Assembly (NCBI GenBank): GCA_039105265.1
Contig: JAPFFF010000203.1
Coordinates: 1-31,477 of the forward strand
Source: Tritrichomonas musculus
Taxonomy: Eukaryota; Parabasalia; Tritrichomonadida; Tritrichomonadidae
Direction of reading: 5' to 3'
DNA: 31,477 bases
Shown piece by piece: positions 8,690 through 18,593 of this stretch (its first letter is position 1; each line of letters begins with the position of its first letter). The notes beneath the pieces are model-generated. The model was given only the letters and a program-made list of their open reading frames with translations, was not told the origin of the DNA and did not search any database. Both the position numbers and the translations under genes were made by a program.

Positions 8690-9390
8690 ACATTGCTGCA
8701 TTTAGCTTGTGAATCTGGAAATATTGATATTGTTAGATACCTTCTATCTCAAAAAACTATTAATATTAATGCTAATTCAATTTTTTTTTAATTTTCAATG
8801 GAATTGCTTTTATGTTTAAATGGCACAGCATTGTATTATGCAGTTAAAAATAAGCACATAAAAATTGTTCAACTTTTATTGCAATTGGAAAATATTGATG
8901 TAAATATCGCAAATATTTTCAAATATCAATTATTTTAATGATGCTCTCTATTAAAATAATTTATAAAACACCATTATATTGTGCTGTTGAAAATAAATCA
9001 ACTGAAATTATTAGACTTTTACTTCAAAATCCAAATATTGATGTAAATATTGACAATGTTTTTAGCTATCAATTATTTAAATAAAATTATCTATTATTTA
9101 ATTGAATGGAATTATTAATTAATATTTATATGACTCCCCTATATTTGGCTGTTTTAAATGGATCAACAGAAATTGTAAAACTTTTAATTCAAAATCCAAA
9201 AATTGATGCCAATATTAGACCAATTACTTTTTATTTTTTTGATTCCATTGGAAATTAAATTAATTTATGAAGTTTCTGCTTTTTTTTTCAAAAAACAGCA
9301 TTGATTTTTGCAGTTGAAAAAAATTATATAAAAATTGTTCAACTTTTATTAACAATACAAAACATTGATGTTAATGCAAAATTAATTCGA

Positions 9391-9966
9391 TTTATCTTTT
9401 TTATACCATTTAAAATTATATATTAAAATGAAATTTAAAATCAATTATTTTTACACAATTTAAAGCACCAATTTTCATCCAATTTAATTTTTTTTTTTAA
9501 TCCAATTATAATTTATTATTTTAAATGAAATAAAAAAAATTAATTAAAAAAATTCATGTTTATACTTTATTTTTTAGCATTTCTATGTAATAGTTGAATG
9601 ATATTAAAATTTTGATATTTAATAGAATTCAAATTACCTAATTAACAAGATTAATATTTAATAATTAAAATTATGTTGAAAATTAAATTATTGAATAACA
9701 TTTAAAATCAATAACTTTAATACAATTAAAAAATTCTTTTTAATGAAATTGAAAAATAAATGCTTTAATGAAATGCCAATTTAAAATATTAATAAAATTA
9801 AGAATCAAATATTTTAATGAAATGAACTATTTCATATTTGCATAAAATTACAAATAAAATTATATTTTAATGAAATTATAAATCTTTTTATACAAGGTCT
9901 AAAAATATAATATTTTAATATAATTTGAGTAAAAATATTTCTAGTGAAATTTATTTCTTATTTCAA
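9391..9966. repeat. AT-rich degenerate repeat spacer between ankyrin units 5 and 6
   Basis: This is made of loosely periodic (about 25-30 bp) variants of TATTTTAATGAAATTAAAAA. The same motif fills the next spacers. It has no coding frame. Confidence 0.6.
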
Positions 9967-10077
9967 AGAACAGCATTACATATAGCAATTGATAACAATT
10001 ATTCTGAAATTGTGAAACTTTTAATATTACATCCGAGTATAGATGCTAATATCAAAGAAATTTCAGATTTATTTTCA

Positions 10078-10665
10078 TTCCATTTAAAGCAATTTTATTT
10101 AAATTATATTACAAAATATTTTTTTTAAATTATATTTGTGATTTTGTTTTTCATCATATTTTAAATTATATTTTTTATGAAATTACAAAATAAAATTTTC
10201 AATAAAATTATTATTTTAATACTTCAATTGCATTGACAACAAATTATTTTTAATTACATTCGCCAATCAATTATACATTATGTTCATTAATCATTCAATT
10301 TTAAATATAATATTTGATGGAATAAATATTTCATATTTAAATGACTATGTTATTGATATTATGTTAATATAGTTCCGATTGTTTCTTAAATACAATTATA
10401 ATTATTTTTTTTAATGAAATCATAAAACAAATATTTAAATGATATAATTGAGCATTTATTATTTAAATGACATTAAAAATTAAATATCTTCATACCATTT
10501 TAAAATAAATAATTATTAATGACATTCTTTATAAATTTATAATAACTTTTTAAATTAAATATTTAAATGAAATTGTAATCAATTATTATAATAACATTAA
10601 TTATCAATTATTTTGATGAAATTAATAAAAAAATTATTTTTATGAAATATAATTTCAACTTTAAA
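10078..10665. repeat. AT-rich degenerate repeat spacer between ankyrin units 6 and 7
   Basis: Again variants of TTTTAATGAAATTA with irregular spacing; no open frame and no splice-like borders. The unit just before (9967) is followed by FSFHLKQFYLNYITKYFF, which is read-through into the spacer. Confidence 0.6.
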
Positions 10666-10758
10666 AGAACATCATTGTACCTTGCCATAAAAAAAGGAAA
10701 TATTGACATTGTAAAAACTTTGTTAACTGATCCCAATATAAATATAAATGAAAAAACA

Positions 10759-11469
10759 GTTTTTTTTTTGTAGTTTTAAATATAATTAAAAAATGATTAT
10801 TAATATAATTTTAAGTCATAATATAAAATGATATTTCATTGATCATTTAAATAAAATTAATAACAAATATTTAAATCATATTTTGATATTAAATAAAATC
10901 ATCAAATCAAAATCAAAATTTTAATAAAATCCAAAATCATTCCTATTAATCGCATTAAATCATATCTAATTCAATGAAATTTACATAATTTATTTTTTCA
11001 TTACATTTAAATTCTACTTTTACAATATTAAAAACAAACTTTAATAAAATTTGTAAATCAAATGATTTGATGGAATTTAATATTTTGAATATTGATAGAA
11101 TTTAAAAGTATTTTTTTTTAAATAACATTAAGAACATCTTTCTTTAATTACATTTGAAAGTATTTATTTTTATATAATTTTTAAAAAAGTTTTTCATCAT
11201 ATTTGAATCAATTATTAAAATCATATTTTAATTGAGGTATTTTAATGAAATTAGAAAATAATATTTTCATAACATTCAAATTAATTTTTTTTGATTCAAT
11301 TCTAAATAGATATTTTAATAAAATTAAAAATGAATTATTTTAATGAAATCAGAAATAAGATAATTTAATAACATTCGAAATCCAATATTTAATAAAATTA
11401 AAATCATAATTTATTAATGAAATTTACATCAAATGTTATAATGAAATTTTATTAATTGTTCTTTTTAAT
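10759..11469. repeat. AT-rich degenerate repeat spacer between ankyrin units 7 and 8
   Basis: The longest spacer (about 710 bp). TTTTAATGAAATT, TTTTAATAAAATT and AAATCAAATA variants recur many times. No genes or RNA features are seen. Confidence 0.6.
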
Positions 11470-11577
11470 AAAACAGCATTATATGATGCCGTTGAAGAAA
11501 GCAACTCAGATATTGTTAAACTTTTGTTAACTAATCCAAAAATTGATATTAATATGAAATCGATTTTTAATCTATAA

Positions 11578-11730
11578 AATTTTTAATAAAATTTTTAATT
11601 TGAAAAGTTTATATCATTTTAATATAATAATTAAAAATTCATAGCATTTTAATCACATAATATTTATAATAATTCATCAATCGTAACCATTTCCAAAATA
11701 ATTTAATGAAATTAATTTATTAATTTACAT
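11578..11730. repeat. AT-rich spacer between ankyrin units 8 and 9
   Basis: A short spacer (about 150 bp) with the same TTTTAATATAAT / TTTAATGAAATT flavour as the larger ones. Confidence 0.5.
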
Positions 11731-11830
11731 GAGACAGCATTGCACTTAGCAATAAAGAAAAAAAATAATGATATCATTAAAGTTTTATTAACAAATGAGA
11801 AAATCGATCTTGATGTCAAAAATAATATTC

Positions 11831-12273
11831 ATTATATGTTTATTTTCAAAGCTTTTTATTTAGATTTCATGATTTTCCTATTATTATTTATGACAATCAT
11901 TATTTGATTTATTGGGTGAAAGTCATATTCTCGCAATACTCAATAATACTAATAATCAATAAATTCTAATTTCTAATTACTTTTTTTATTTTGTTTTATC
12001 AATCAATCAAACATGATTTTAATTTTTTTTTTTTTTTCTTTTCAATTATTTGGATGGTAAATGTTAATATACATTTTTCTATAATTCATTTTTCCAACAA
12101 GAAAATGTGTCAACATATAAATATGATATGTCATTGGTCAATTTTTTGGTATTTAAAAATCCAAAAATATGTCTTTTTGAGTGAGATTCGAGTTTCTTCA
12201 CAATATATAAACACTTTCTGTAAAATTGTATTGTCCAAAATCCTGTTGAAACATTTCATCACCTACATCCGAC
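11831..12273. other. AT-rich stretch without a convincing gene
   Basis: Follows the ninth ankyrin unit. Open frames here are hydrophobic and AT-driven (for example 11991-12287) and look accidental. It contains a T-rich run near 12015-12035. Confidence 0.4.
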
Positions 12274-12770
12274 AAAAAAGCATGTAATACTTGTCGAAAA
12301 AACGACTGACATATAAACAATTGGTAAAGTTAAAATGAAAATCCCAATAACATAAAGAATTCGAAAATAATCTATCGGATTATATTTTAATTCTGGTTTT
12401 TGTTTAATAATTTGGCTGTTTCGATAATAATCAGAATAATTTCAAATTGATATGAATAGTTGATTATGTATTTGAATGCCATTTGATCTATATTACAATA
12501 TAAAAGAATTAATGCGCAATCAAAACCAGTGCATGAAAGATTATTAAAGAAAAAACGAAGAGTTGAATAATTATATTTTAATGCCATCCCAAAAATTGCT
12601 ATTTCATATGCATATTTATCGGTTTGTATCAAATTACAATCTTTTTAGCTTTTGCCTCTAACTTGTATTTCCAAAATAAATTTTGGAATTATTCTGTGGA
12701 TATGAGATATTTTACAAAAAACTAGAGTTAAAAGATCGATTTGATTATAATCTTTCCTAAAAAAAATATA
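12274..12770 (-). pseudogene. Decayed gene of unknown function with a C-terminal membrane segment
   Basis: On the minus strand, coding-like sequence runs in two frames. From about 12770 to 12387 one frame encodes a helical-looking region (TDKYAYEIAIFGMALKYN ... FDCALILLYCNIDQMAFKYI) with a stop near 12645 and no ATG. From about 12460 to 12274 a second frame takes over with KPELKYNPIDYFRILYVIG, a strong transmembrane segment (FILTLPIVYMSVVF) and a stop. The change of frame, the internal stop and the missing start suggest a pseudogene. I do not recognise the family. Confidence 0.45.
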
Positions 12771-12886
12771 ATAACAGCGAATAAATAGAAAGAGAGAGAT
12801 ATACACTAATTATCTTTCATTAGATAAAGTATTCTGAATAATTGATTAGAAATTGATCGTTGAAACTTAAAATTGTGAGCAACAAT

Positions 12887-12891
12887 TCATT
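12887..12891 (+). promoter_or_regulatory. Candidate initiator (Inr) of the DUF3431-like gene
   Basis: TCATT lies with its A ten bases before the ATG at 12899, the expected distance for trichomonad initiators. It supports 12899 over the later ATG at 12953 as the start. Confidence 0.4.
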
Positions 12892-12898
12892 ATTTTGA

Positions 12899-13717
12899 AT
12901 GAGAAATTTGCATGAATTTTTTCGAATTCCAACGACTGAAAACTTTAAAATAATGACTTACCCTATTATTTTTATTTTGGGTATTAAGATAATTTTTCTT
13001 TTAAAGCAGCCAGGAAAACCATTTTATATTAAATTAAAATATAAATATTTACCAAAATACTTAGTTCTAATAACAACCTGCGATTCAGATCATAAAGTCA
13101 GAGAATCACTAACAAAAAATAAAATAAACAGCCTAGAATTGGAATGCAACCAAGAAACAAGATTTGACGATTGTATTTAAAATATTCGATTACTTGAATT
13201 TTTTGTAGATCATTACCAAGATGACCTAGCCAAAACATATGTAATAACAGATGAACACATTGAACATTGGCATCATGGAAATATCACTGAATGCCTTCTT
13301 GACATGGAAAACAAGACAATTTTTAATGATTATGAGTATAACGGTTATTTCGATTATTGGAATGACGAAAACTTCACCAAAAAGTCATCCTGGGATTTAC
13401 AAAGTCCGCCATATAGTTTTTATGATTTGATGAGTTATTTCTTTGATGATATGAGAATTGATTGGGAAGGTTACAATTCATTTCCTTCATGCTCAACTTT
13501 TTTCATAAAAGCTGAAATGATTCGAACTCACAGTATTGATTTTTACAGAAAATTGATCACAAAAGGAAGAGACTGGTCGAGAAAGCATAAAGAATGGAAA
13601 CCTTATCCAGGATATTATTGCGGAAGAGTATTTGAATATTCTTATCATTTGATTTTTGGAAAAAATAAATTGATTGATAAACCACCATTTTTATGTAATG
13701 TCATAAAATTTTTTTAA
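12899..13717 (+). pseudogene. DUF3431-like (putative glycosyltransferase-type) protein with one in-frame stop
   Basis: One frame runs from ATG 12899 to the stop at 13715-13717 (about 272 codons), broken only by TAA at 13178-13180 in ETRFDDCI*NIRLLEFF. A membrane anchor near residues 20-36 (TYPIIFILGIKIIFLL) suggests a type II Golgi or ER protein. The middle (FFVDHYQDDLAKTYVITDEHIEHWHH) resembles the DUF3431 pattern in which a chain after a residue-rich HYD stretch ends in a W-H motif. The C-terminal half (SCSTFFIKAEMIRTHSIDFYRKLITKGRDW) also fits. The family is thought to be glycosyltransferase-like but its reaction is not established. Conservation beyond the stop suggests recent inactivation, a base-calling error, or readthrough. 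The assignment is by recall of the family pattern. Confidence 0.65.
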
Positions 13718-14092
13718 TAAGAAAAAATAATGTAATATTTTGTTTCGAAATTTTAAATGAACAAAATTAGTTTTATTTTCATGGTTTATATTATAAATAA
13801 TAATCTATAGAGTCTTTATTCTTGAGAACAAACATTCAAAGAACTCAGAATAAATATAATATTTGTTGATTTTATAATTTTTATGCATTTTGCATATTTA
13901 CACTTGTATATATATTACTATTTTATACTTTTAGAAGCTTAAATTTTCCAAAATTTATATTCCATTATTTTTTTGACTTTATATAAGAATTCTCCTAAAA
14001 TTTGTTTTACTTTCAAAAAGTTTGAAAAAAAATTTTTTGACTTCAAAAAGTTTTATATTTTTTAATTTCATATTATTCACCTCATGTGAGAT
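13718..14092. other. AT-rich intergenic DNA
   Basis: No gene is seen. Near 14010-14055 the short motif TTCAAAAAGTTT occurs more than once. The last bases form the promoter region of the next gene. Confidence 0.4.
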
Positions 14093-14097
14093 TCATT
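14093..14097 (+). promoter_or_regulatory. Candidate initiator (Inr) of the IBP39-like gene
   Basis: TCATT, with its A at 14095, lies 15 bases before the ATG (14110). It is notable because the gene encodes a member of the family that binds this motif. Confidence 0.45.
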
Positions 14098-14109
14098 TTT
14101 AAATAAAAA

Positions 14110-14709
14110 ATGATAAAGAAACAACAAGGTCCTCAAGGAAACCCCGAGTATATCAATATTTTATCAATTGAAGATAAAGAGTTGTATGAACAAATTCAAA
14201 AAAATGTTAGTTCACAGAATTTCAGATATAAACGAAATCGACAAATTGAAACACTGACAGATGTTTTGAATTGCATTCGTAAATATTGCGAAAAGGATGA
14301 AGAAGGAAAATGGAAGAGATATTTAGTTTGCGGAATTTGTTGGTTTGACGACTACATTGCAATCAACACGAGGCAATTACAATTATTGATTTCTAAAAGC
14401 AAATCTGCAATTAACTGGTCTCTTTCCAAAATGGGTTATATTACTGTTAAGATCAAAAATAATAGTGCTACAAAATTAATAAAAACAATTCCTTATTTAT
14501 CTAGTAGCTCCAAAGAATTAAGAAAATGGTCACTTCGGAAAAAAAATCCATTACCCGATGAAATTGCCACTCCAAAAGTAAGAAAACGCAGAAAAAAACA
14601 AAAAGAAGAAGAAGAAGAAGAAAAGATTGAATTTTGCCTTGATGATGATGAAAATGACAATTTTTATGATGTTTTATTTGAAAATATGCCAAGTGAAAAT
14701 AAAGGGTGA
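14110..14709 (+). CDS. Initiator-binding (IBP39-type) winged-helix protein, 199 residues
   Basis: Residues about 40-125 match the initiator-binding domain of trichomonad IBP39: WKRYLVCGICWFDDYIAINTR, then QLQLLISKSKSAINWSLSKMGY, the recognition-helix region. IBP39 binds the TCA-Py-(T/A) initiator and, through its C-terminal domain, RNA polymerase II. Here the DNA-binding domain is followed by a basic tract (KVRKRRKKQK, a possible nuclear signal), a Glu run and an acidic tail (FCLDDDENDNFYDVLFENMP). At 199 residues it is shorter than the canonical ~39-kDa factor and the usual C-terminal domain is not apparent. It may be one of the paralogues of this family, with altered partner binding. In IBP39-type sequences the recognition helix commonly reads KCKSSINGSLQ; here it is KSKSAINWSLS. 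Confidence 0.85.
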   Translation: MIKKQQGPQGNPEYINILSIEDKELYEQIQKNVSSQNFRYKRNRQIETLTDVLNCIRKYCEKDEEGKWKRYLVCGICWFDDYIAINTRQLQLLISKSKSAINWSLSKMGYITVKIKNNSATKLIKTIPYLSSSSKELRKWSLRKKNPLPDEIATPKVRKRRKKQKEEEEEEKIEFCLDDDENDNFYDVLFENMPSENKG

Positions 14710-15145
14710 TATTTAAATTCACAAAAATGAAAAATAAAAATTATTTTAAATATTGGATTAAAAAAAGAATTGGCCACCAAAAATTATCTTTTTCGTTGAT
14801 TGCAGATGTATATTTATCTATTATTCTTATAATTAAACACAGAGAAAGAAAATAAACTGAGATTAATAAAATAAAAATCAACACTAAAAAAAATATTAGA
14901 ATATAACTTTTTTATTAATCTTCCATTTCATTAAAGGTTACAGTAATTCCATTATATTTTGAAAATCAATTCAAAAATTCTCAATTCTTGGATTCAAAAA
15001 AAGCTATTTCACATGTTAAACGCGAATAAATAAATTTTTACCTGAAAAAGCAATATTAATTTGTAGTCAAAACTGATATCACTTCACAAAAATTTTGAAT
15101 GGGTGTTTGAAATTTCAACACAAAATATATTTGGAAATTTTTACA
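14710..15145. other. AT-rich intergenic DNA
   Basis: No complete gene. A short coding-like tail on the minus strand near 14925-14975 (YNGITVTFNEMED then stop) may be a remnant, too short to assign. Confidence 0.35.
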
Positions 15146-15566
15146 TCATTTGTCAATAACTCTTTCTCTAAAAATGATATTAAGATTTCCATGGATATAT
15201 TTCACAATTGTGTTTAGCAAAGGAGGAAGGACTCCAATGGCTGCATTTTTCAAGTTGAACTTTGGATAGCTTCCTGAAACGACGATCGTCGTTTTCATCT
15301 GCAGCCAAAAGTTCAGGTGCCATGAATCTGAGTGTTCCAACTCCATTAGTTTGCGATGTTTCAATATTTTCATTCGCAAGGCCGAAATCGCTGATTCGCA
15401 TGTGGCCATCTTTGCTCAGTAAAATGTTCGATGGCTTCAGGTCTCGGTGGATGTAATTACGACTGTGGATGTAGCATATCAAGGACAATTTTAACTGTGA
15501 TTCCGCATTTCTGATTGTCGTCAAGAAATTATTATTTAAATAGAATGGCTTTGTTAGGATTCTAAC
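15146..15566 (-). pseudogene. Truncated protein kinase fragment
   Basis: The minus-strand frame carries the core of a kinase C-lobe: HRDLKPSNILL, DFGLAN and a GTLRFMAPELL activation-segment end. The preceding helix (SQLKLSLICYIHSRNYIHRD) is shortened compared with functional kinases. The N-lobe is absent; an in-frame stop lies just upstream (about 15567). After the APE motif the sequence loses the kinase pattern within about 20 residues and a shifted frame (YPKFNLKNAAIGVLPPLLNTIV ... to 15146) continues. No ATG opens the frame. Canonical catalytic residues remain, so it derives from an active kinase unrelated to the divergent one at the left edge. Confidence 0.8.
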
Positions 15567-15678
15567 ATTTTATATCACATTTCACAAATTTTCCATTTGG
15601 AAAAATAAAACAAGACATAGAATTTTTGAATTATTCCTACAAAATTATTTTCCAAATTTATGATATTACAATTTCAAT

Positions 15679-15683
15679 TCATT
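15679..15683 (+). promoter_or_regulatory. Candidate initiator of the 961-residue ankyrin gene
   Basis: TCATT, with its A at 15681, lies 27 bases before ATG 15708, at the long end of usual trichomonad leaders. Confidence 0.35.
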
Positions 15684-15707
15684 TGACAAAAATTTAATAT
15701 AATTGTA

Positions 15708-18593
15708 ATGGATATCAGCGAATACATCACCAATAAAAAAGAAATACAAAATAAATTGATTACTTTTTTAGATGATAATGATTCTGATTATGCAGATAAG
15801 TTAAAAGAATTGATTCAATTTTTGGGCGATAACAAAATCCAAGAAGATGAAAATGAATTCAGAGCCTTTCTTTATTTACTACTGTTTATACATTGTAATC
15901 ACCATAGAAATCCAAATTTCCTTAAGAAAATTGACAGTATAATTATTAATTATCAGAATGAATTAAAACACTATTTCCCAAATGATGAAATGTATTCGTT
16001 TTTTAAAAAAGACAAAAGGATTCTCTTGTGCCTTTTAGAAAACCAAATATTAATTTTGAATCAACAAATTGCAAATGATTTATTATCAGATAAGGAATTC
16101 TTTTATAGCTACTATTTTTACCCAGAAATCAAAAAATTAATTGATGAAAATAAAAGTCAAAAAATTAAAGATGAGTTACTATCAGATGAAAATATTTTTT
16201 CAAATTTTAATGAAAAACGCCAAATTGGAGAGAATGATTCTTATATATGTCAACTAATCCGCGAAGATTCAGTTAAAGAATTTATTATTTATACCAATAA
16301 AACTAATTTTCCTTTAAAAAGCAAGATAAAAAGTTCAATTTTTGAAACAAATTTTTATTTGGCAAAAAATAATCCAACTTTAATTGAATATTCAGCCTTT
16401 TTTGGCTCAATTCAAATATTTATGTATTTGATTCAGAATGGTGTTGAAATGTCTTCATCGTTGTGGGATTATGCAATTCATTCAAGTAGTGCTGAATTGA
16501 TTAGATATTTGGAAGACTCTCATGTCAAACCACTTAAAGATTCATATGAACAGTGCATTATGACAGCTGTTAAGTGCTATCATAATGACATTGTTAACTA
16601 TTTTATTAGCAATTATATGCAAGACAAAAGTGAATCCTTAAGCTTGTATAGTATAATGTGTCATAATTATGCCTATTTGCCTAATGAATTTCATCCTTCA
16701 AACTATTGTCAGTTATGTTGTAATGATTATTATTTTATTGTTAAAAAATTGATAGAACAAAAAAAGATCAAAATAAATGAATTGTTTAACCATAATTCAA
16801 ATCCAAAATATGTATCATCATTATTATTTGACGCAATTTTTTCTGATAAATATAAGATTGTAGAACTTTTATTAGAACAAAAAGGCATTAATCTCGACTT
16901 CGATGTTGCAATGTATAGCAATAATAATTCTGAAATAACTCAAAATGCATTATCTTTGTCTGTGTGTAACAACAATTTACAAATGGTAAAATTAATATTA
17001 TCAAGACGAAAACCTGATATCAATTATAAAAGTATTTTCAGAGCTCAATCAGCAAATGGATTTTTAGAATATAAGGAATCGGCACCAATTATTTTTGCAA
17101 TAACCAACTTAAATATTGAAATAATAAAAATATTTTTAGCATATCCAGAATTCGATGTTAATATTGGAAATAAGCATTATTTATCAACAAATGCAATGGA
17201 AAATTACTTTATTAGTTTAAGTTTACCATTACATGAAGCTATAAACCTTGGCTATTCAAATATCGTTGAATTGTTATTACAAAGAAAAGATATTGACATT
17301 AATGCAAAGTCAATTAGCACAATTGACAATAATCGAACAGAAATGACACCATTATATATGGCAATTAAAAATAAAAATATTGAAATCGTTAAATTATTAT
17401 TGTCTCATTCAAATATTAATGTGAACAAAAAATCAACCAGCAAAAACAATGAAAATCAATACAATGAAACTCCTTTACATCTAGCTATTCGAGAAAACAA
17501 TTTGGTGATTACAGAAATGCTATTGAATCATCCATCTATTAAAGTAAATAAAAAATCTATTGTTTCAAAAGCTTCAGGTTCAACAACTTATATAATCCAT
17601 GAAACTGTATTACACCTAGCTGTCAAAAACAAAAACAAAGAAGTCATTCAATTTTTATTAAAAAATCATCATATCAAAATAAATAAAAAAATTATGACTG
17701 AAACAATAAAAAGCATTTTTAACAGACCTGAAAAGACAAAAGATACGACTCTAAACATTGCTTTATATGATGGAGATATGGAAATAATTTCACTATTATT
17801 AAACTCGAAAAATATTGATATTAATGCCAAAGGAACAAGTCTAATAGATGCCACGAAATATGAATGGAATCCTTTATCAATATCATTATTAAAGAAACAG
17901 AATGACATAACCAAACTGTTATTAGTACATGATGATATCAATGTCAATACTGATTTTAAAATATCTGATGAGAAATCAATCATAAGTAAATCACCGCTGT
18001 ATATGGCAATTGAAAATGATTGCGAAGAAATAATAAGATTATTGTTATCACATCCAGAAATCAATATAAATTATGTTTCATTTCATTACATTTTATCTAA
18101 AATGGAAGTGATAAATCTCCCACTTTTGCATTTTGCTTTTTCAAAGGGTAATGAAAAAGTGATTAAATTATTATTATCGCAACCAAACATTGAAATCAAT
18201 ACAAAAACAATTTCACGAATTTCCAATACTAATGAAATTATAATAGAAGAATTTTCAACACTAATCTTTGCTATTGTTTTCGGAAATGTTGAATTATTCA
18301 AAATGCTACTTTTGAATCCATCAATTGATATTTTTATGATATCACATTTGCAAAAAATAAAAGAAGGTTCTGCGAATTTTGAAGAAAAGTCTATTATAAA
18401 AACAATTATTCTTAATGGGAAATCCGATTTTTTGGAGATTCTTCTTGATTATTTAGATAATAATAATCTATATTGTTACGAATTAAAGAATTACATTGGA
18501 TTAACAGATGATATCCAAATAAACTATCTAATAACGAGTTATTTAGAATCCAATAATGAAAAAGCAGACCAAAAAATGCCAATAAAAATATAA
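15708..18593 (+). CDS. DUF3447/ankyrin-repeat protein, 961 residues
   Basis: Residues 1-190 are the family-specific N-terminal helical region (MDISEYITNKKEIQNKLITF ... HHRNPNF ... DEMYSFF). Residues about 220-290 hold the DUF3447 core (LIEYSAFFGSIQIFMYLIQN, SLWDYAIHSSSAELIRYLED). Then about ten ankyrin repeats follow to residue ~900 (ETPLHLAIRENNLVITEMLL, TPLYMAIKNKNIEIVKLLLS and others), joined by loops of variable length. The frame is fully open. Such proteins form one of the largest trichomonad families; ankyrin solenoids bind proteins, and no catalytic domain or signal peptide is seen. It is the intact counterpart of the broken ankyrin locus at 7512-11830, and its loops mark where that locus carries spacers. 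Confidence 0.93.
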   Translation: MDISEYITNKKEIQNKLITFLDDNDSDYADKLKELIQFLGDNKIQEDENEFRAFLYLLLFIHCNHHRNPNFLKKIDSIIINYQNELKHYFPNDEMYSFFKKDKRILLCLLENQILILNQQIANDLLSDKEFFYSYYFYPEIKKLIDENKSQKIKDELLSDENIFSNFNEKRQIGENDSYICQLIREDSVKEFIIYTNKTNFPLKSKIKSSIFETNFYLAKNNPTLIEYSAFFGSIQIFMYLIQNGVEMSSSLWDYAIHSSSAELIRYLEDSHVKPLKDSYEQCIMTAVKCYHNDIVNYFISNYMQDKSESLSLYSIMCHNYAYLPNEFHPSNYCQLCCNDYYFIVKKLIEQKKIKINELFNHNSNPKYVSSLLFDAIFSDKYKIVELLLEQKGINLDFDVAMYSNNNSEITQNALSLSVCNNNLQMVKLILSRRKPDINYKSIFRAQSANGFLEYKESAPIIFAITNLNIEIIKIFLAYPEFDVNIGNKHYLSTNAMENYFISLSLPLHEAINLGYSNIVELLLQRKDIDINAKSISTIDNNRTEMTPLYMAIKNKNIEIVKLLLSHSNINVNKKSTSKNNENQYNETPLHLAIRENNLVITEMLLNHPSIKVNKKSIVSKASGSTTYIIHETVLHLAVKNKNKEVIQFLLKNHHIKINKKIMTETIKSIFNRPEKTKDTTLNIALYDGDMEIISLLLNSKNIDINAKGTSLIDATKYEWNPLSISLLKKQNDITKLLLVHDDINVNTDFKISDEKSIISKSPLYMAIENDCEEIIRLLLSHPEININYVSFHYILSKMEVINLPLLHFAFSKGNEKVIKLLLSQPNIEINTKTISRISNTNEIIIEEFSTLIFAIVFGNVELFKMLLLNPSIDIFMISHLQKIKEGSANFEEKSIIKTIILNGKSDFLEILLDYLDNNNLYCYELKNYIGLTDDIQINYLITSYLESNNEKADQKMPIKI

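Larger units (their letters stand above)
8690..11830 (+). pseudogene. Nine ankyrin repeats, each separated by AT-rich spacer DNA
   Basis: Nine units each encode one ankyrin repeat of the form T(A/P/S)LxxAVxxxxxEIVKLLLxxPxIDxNxx. Approximate starts are 8690, 8822, 8965, 9130, 9292, 9967, 10666, 11470 and 11731; each runs for 90-120 bases. They lie in different frames and each runs into a stop soon after its end. Spacers are short at first (about 40-75 bp) and later long (about 575, 590, 710 and 165 bp). The breaks fall at the same place each time, the loop between repeats, where the intact 961-residue relative at 15708 has variable loops. I see no GT start or consistent AG end at the borders, nor the known trichomonad intron ends. 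It is either a gene with atypical introns or a decayed gene enlarged by spacer growth. Repeat identity is firm; gene status is not. Confidence 0.75.

Noticed and set aside
9000-12000. A CRISPR-like array of regularly spaced units
   Set aside because: The repeated units are ankyrin coding sequence with variable spacing, and the host is eukaryotic.
11991-12287. 98-codon plus-strand frame after the ankyrin units
   Set aside because: Hydrophobic Phe/Ile-rich AT noise with a homopolymer run; the minus strand in the same region shows better coding signals.
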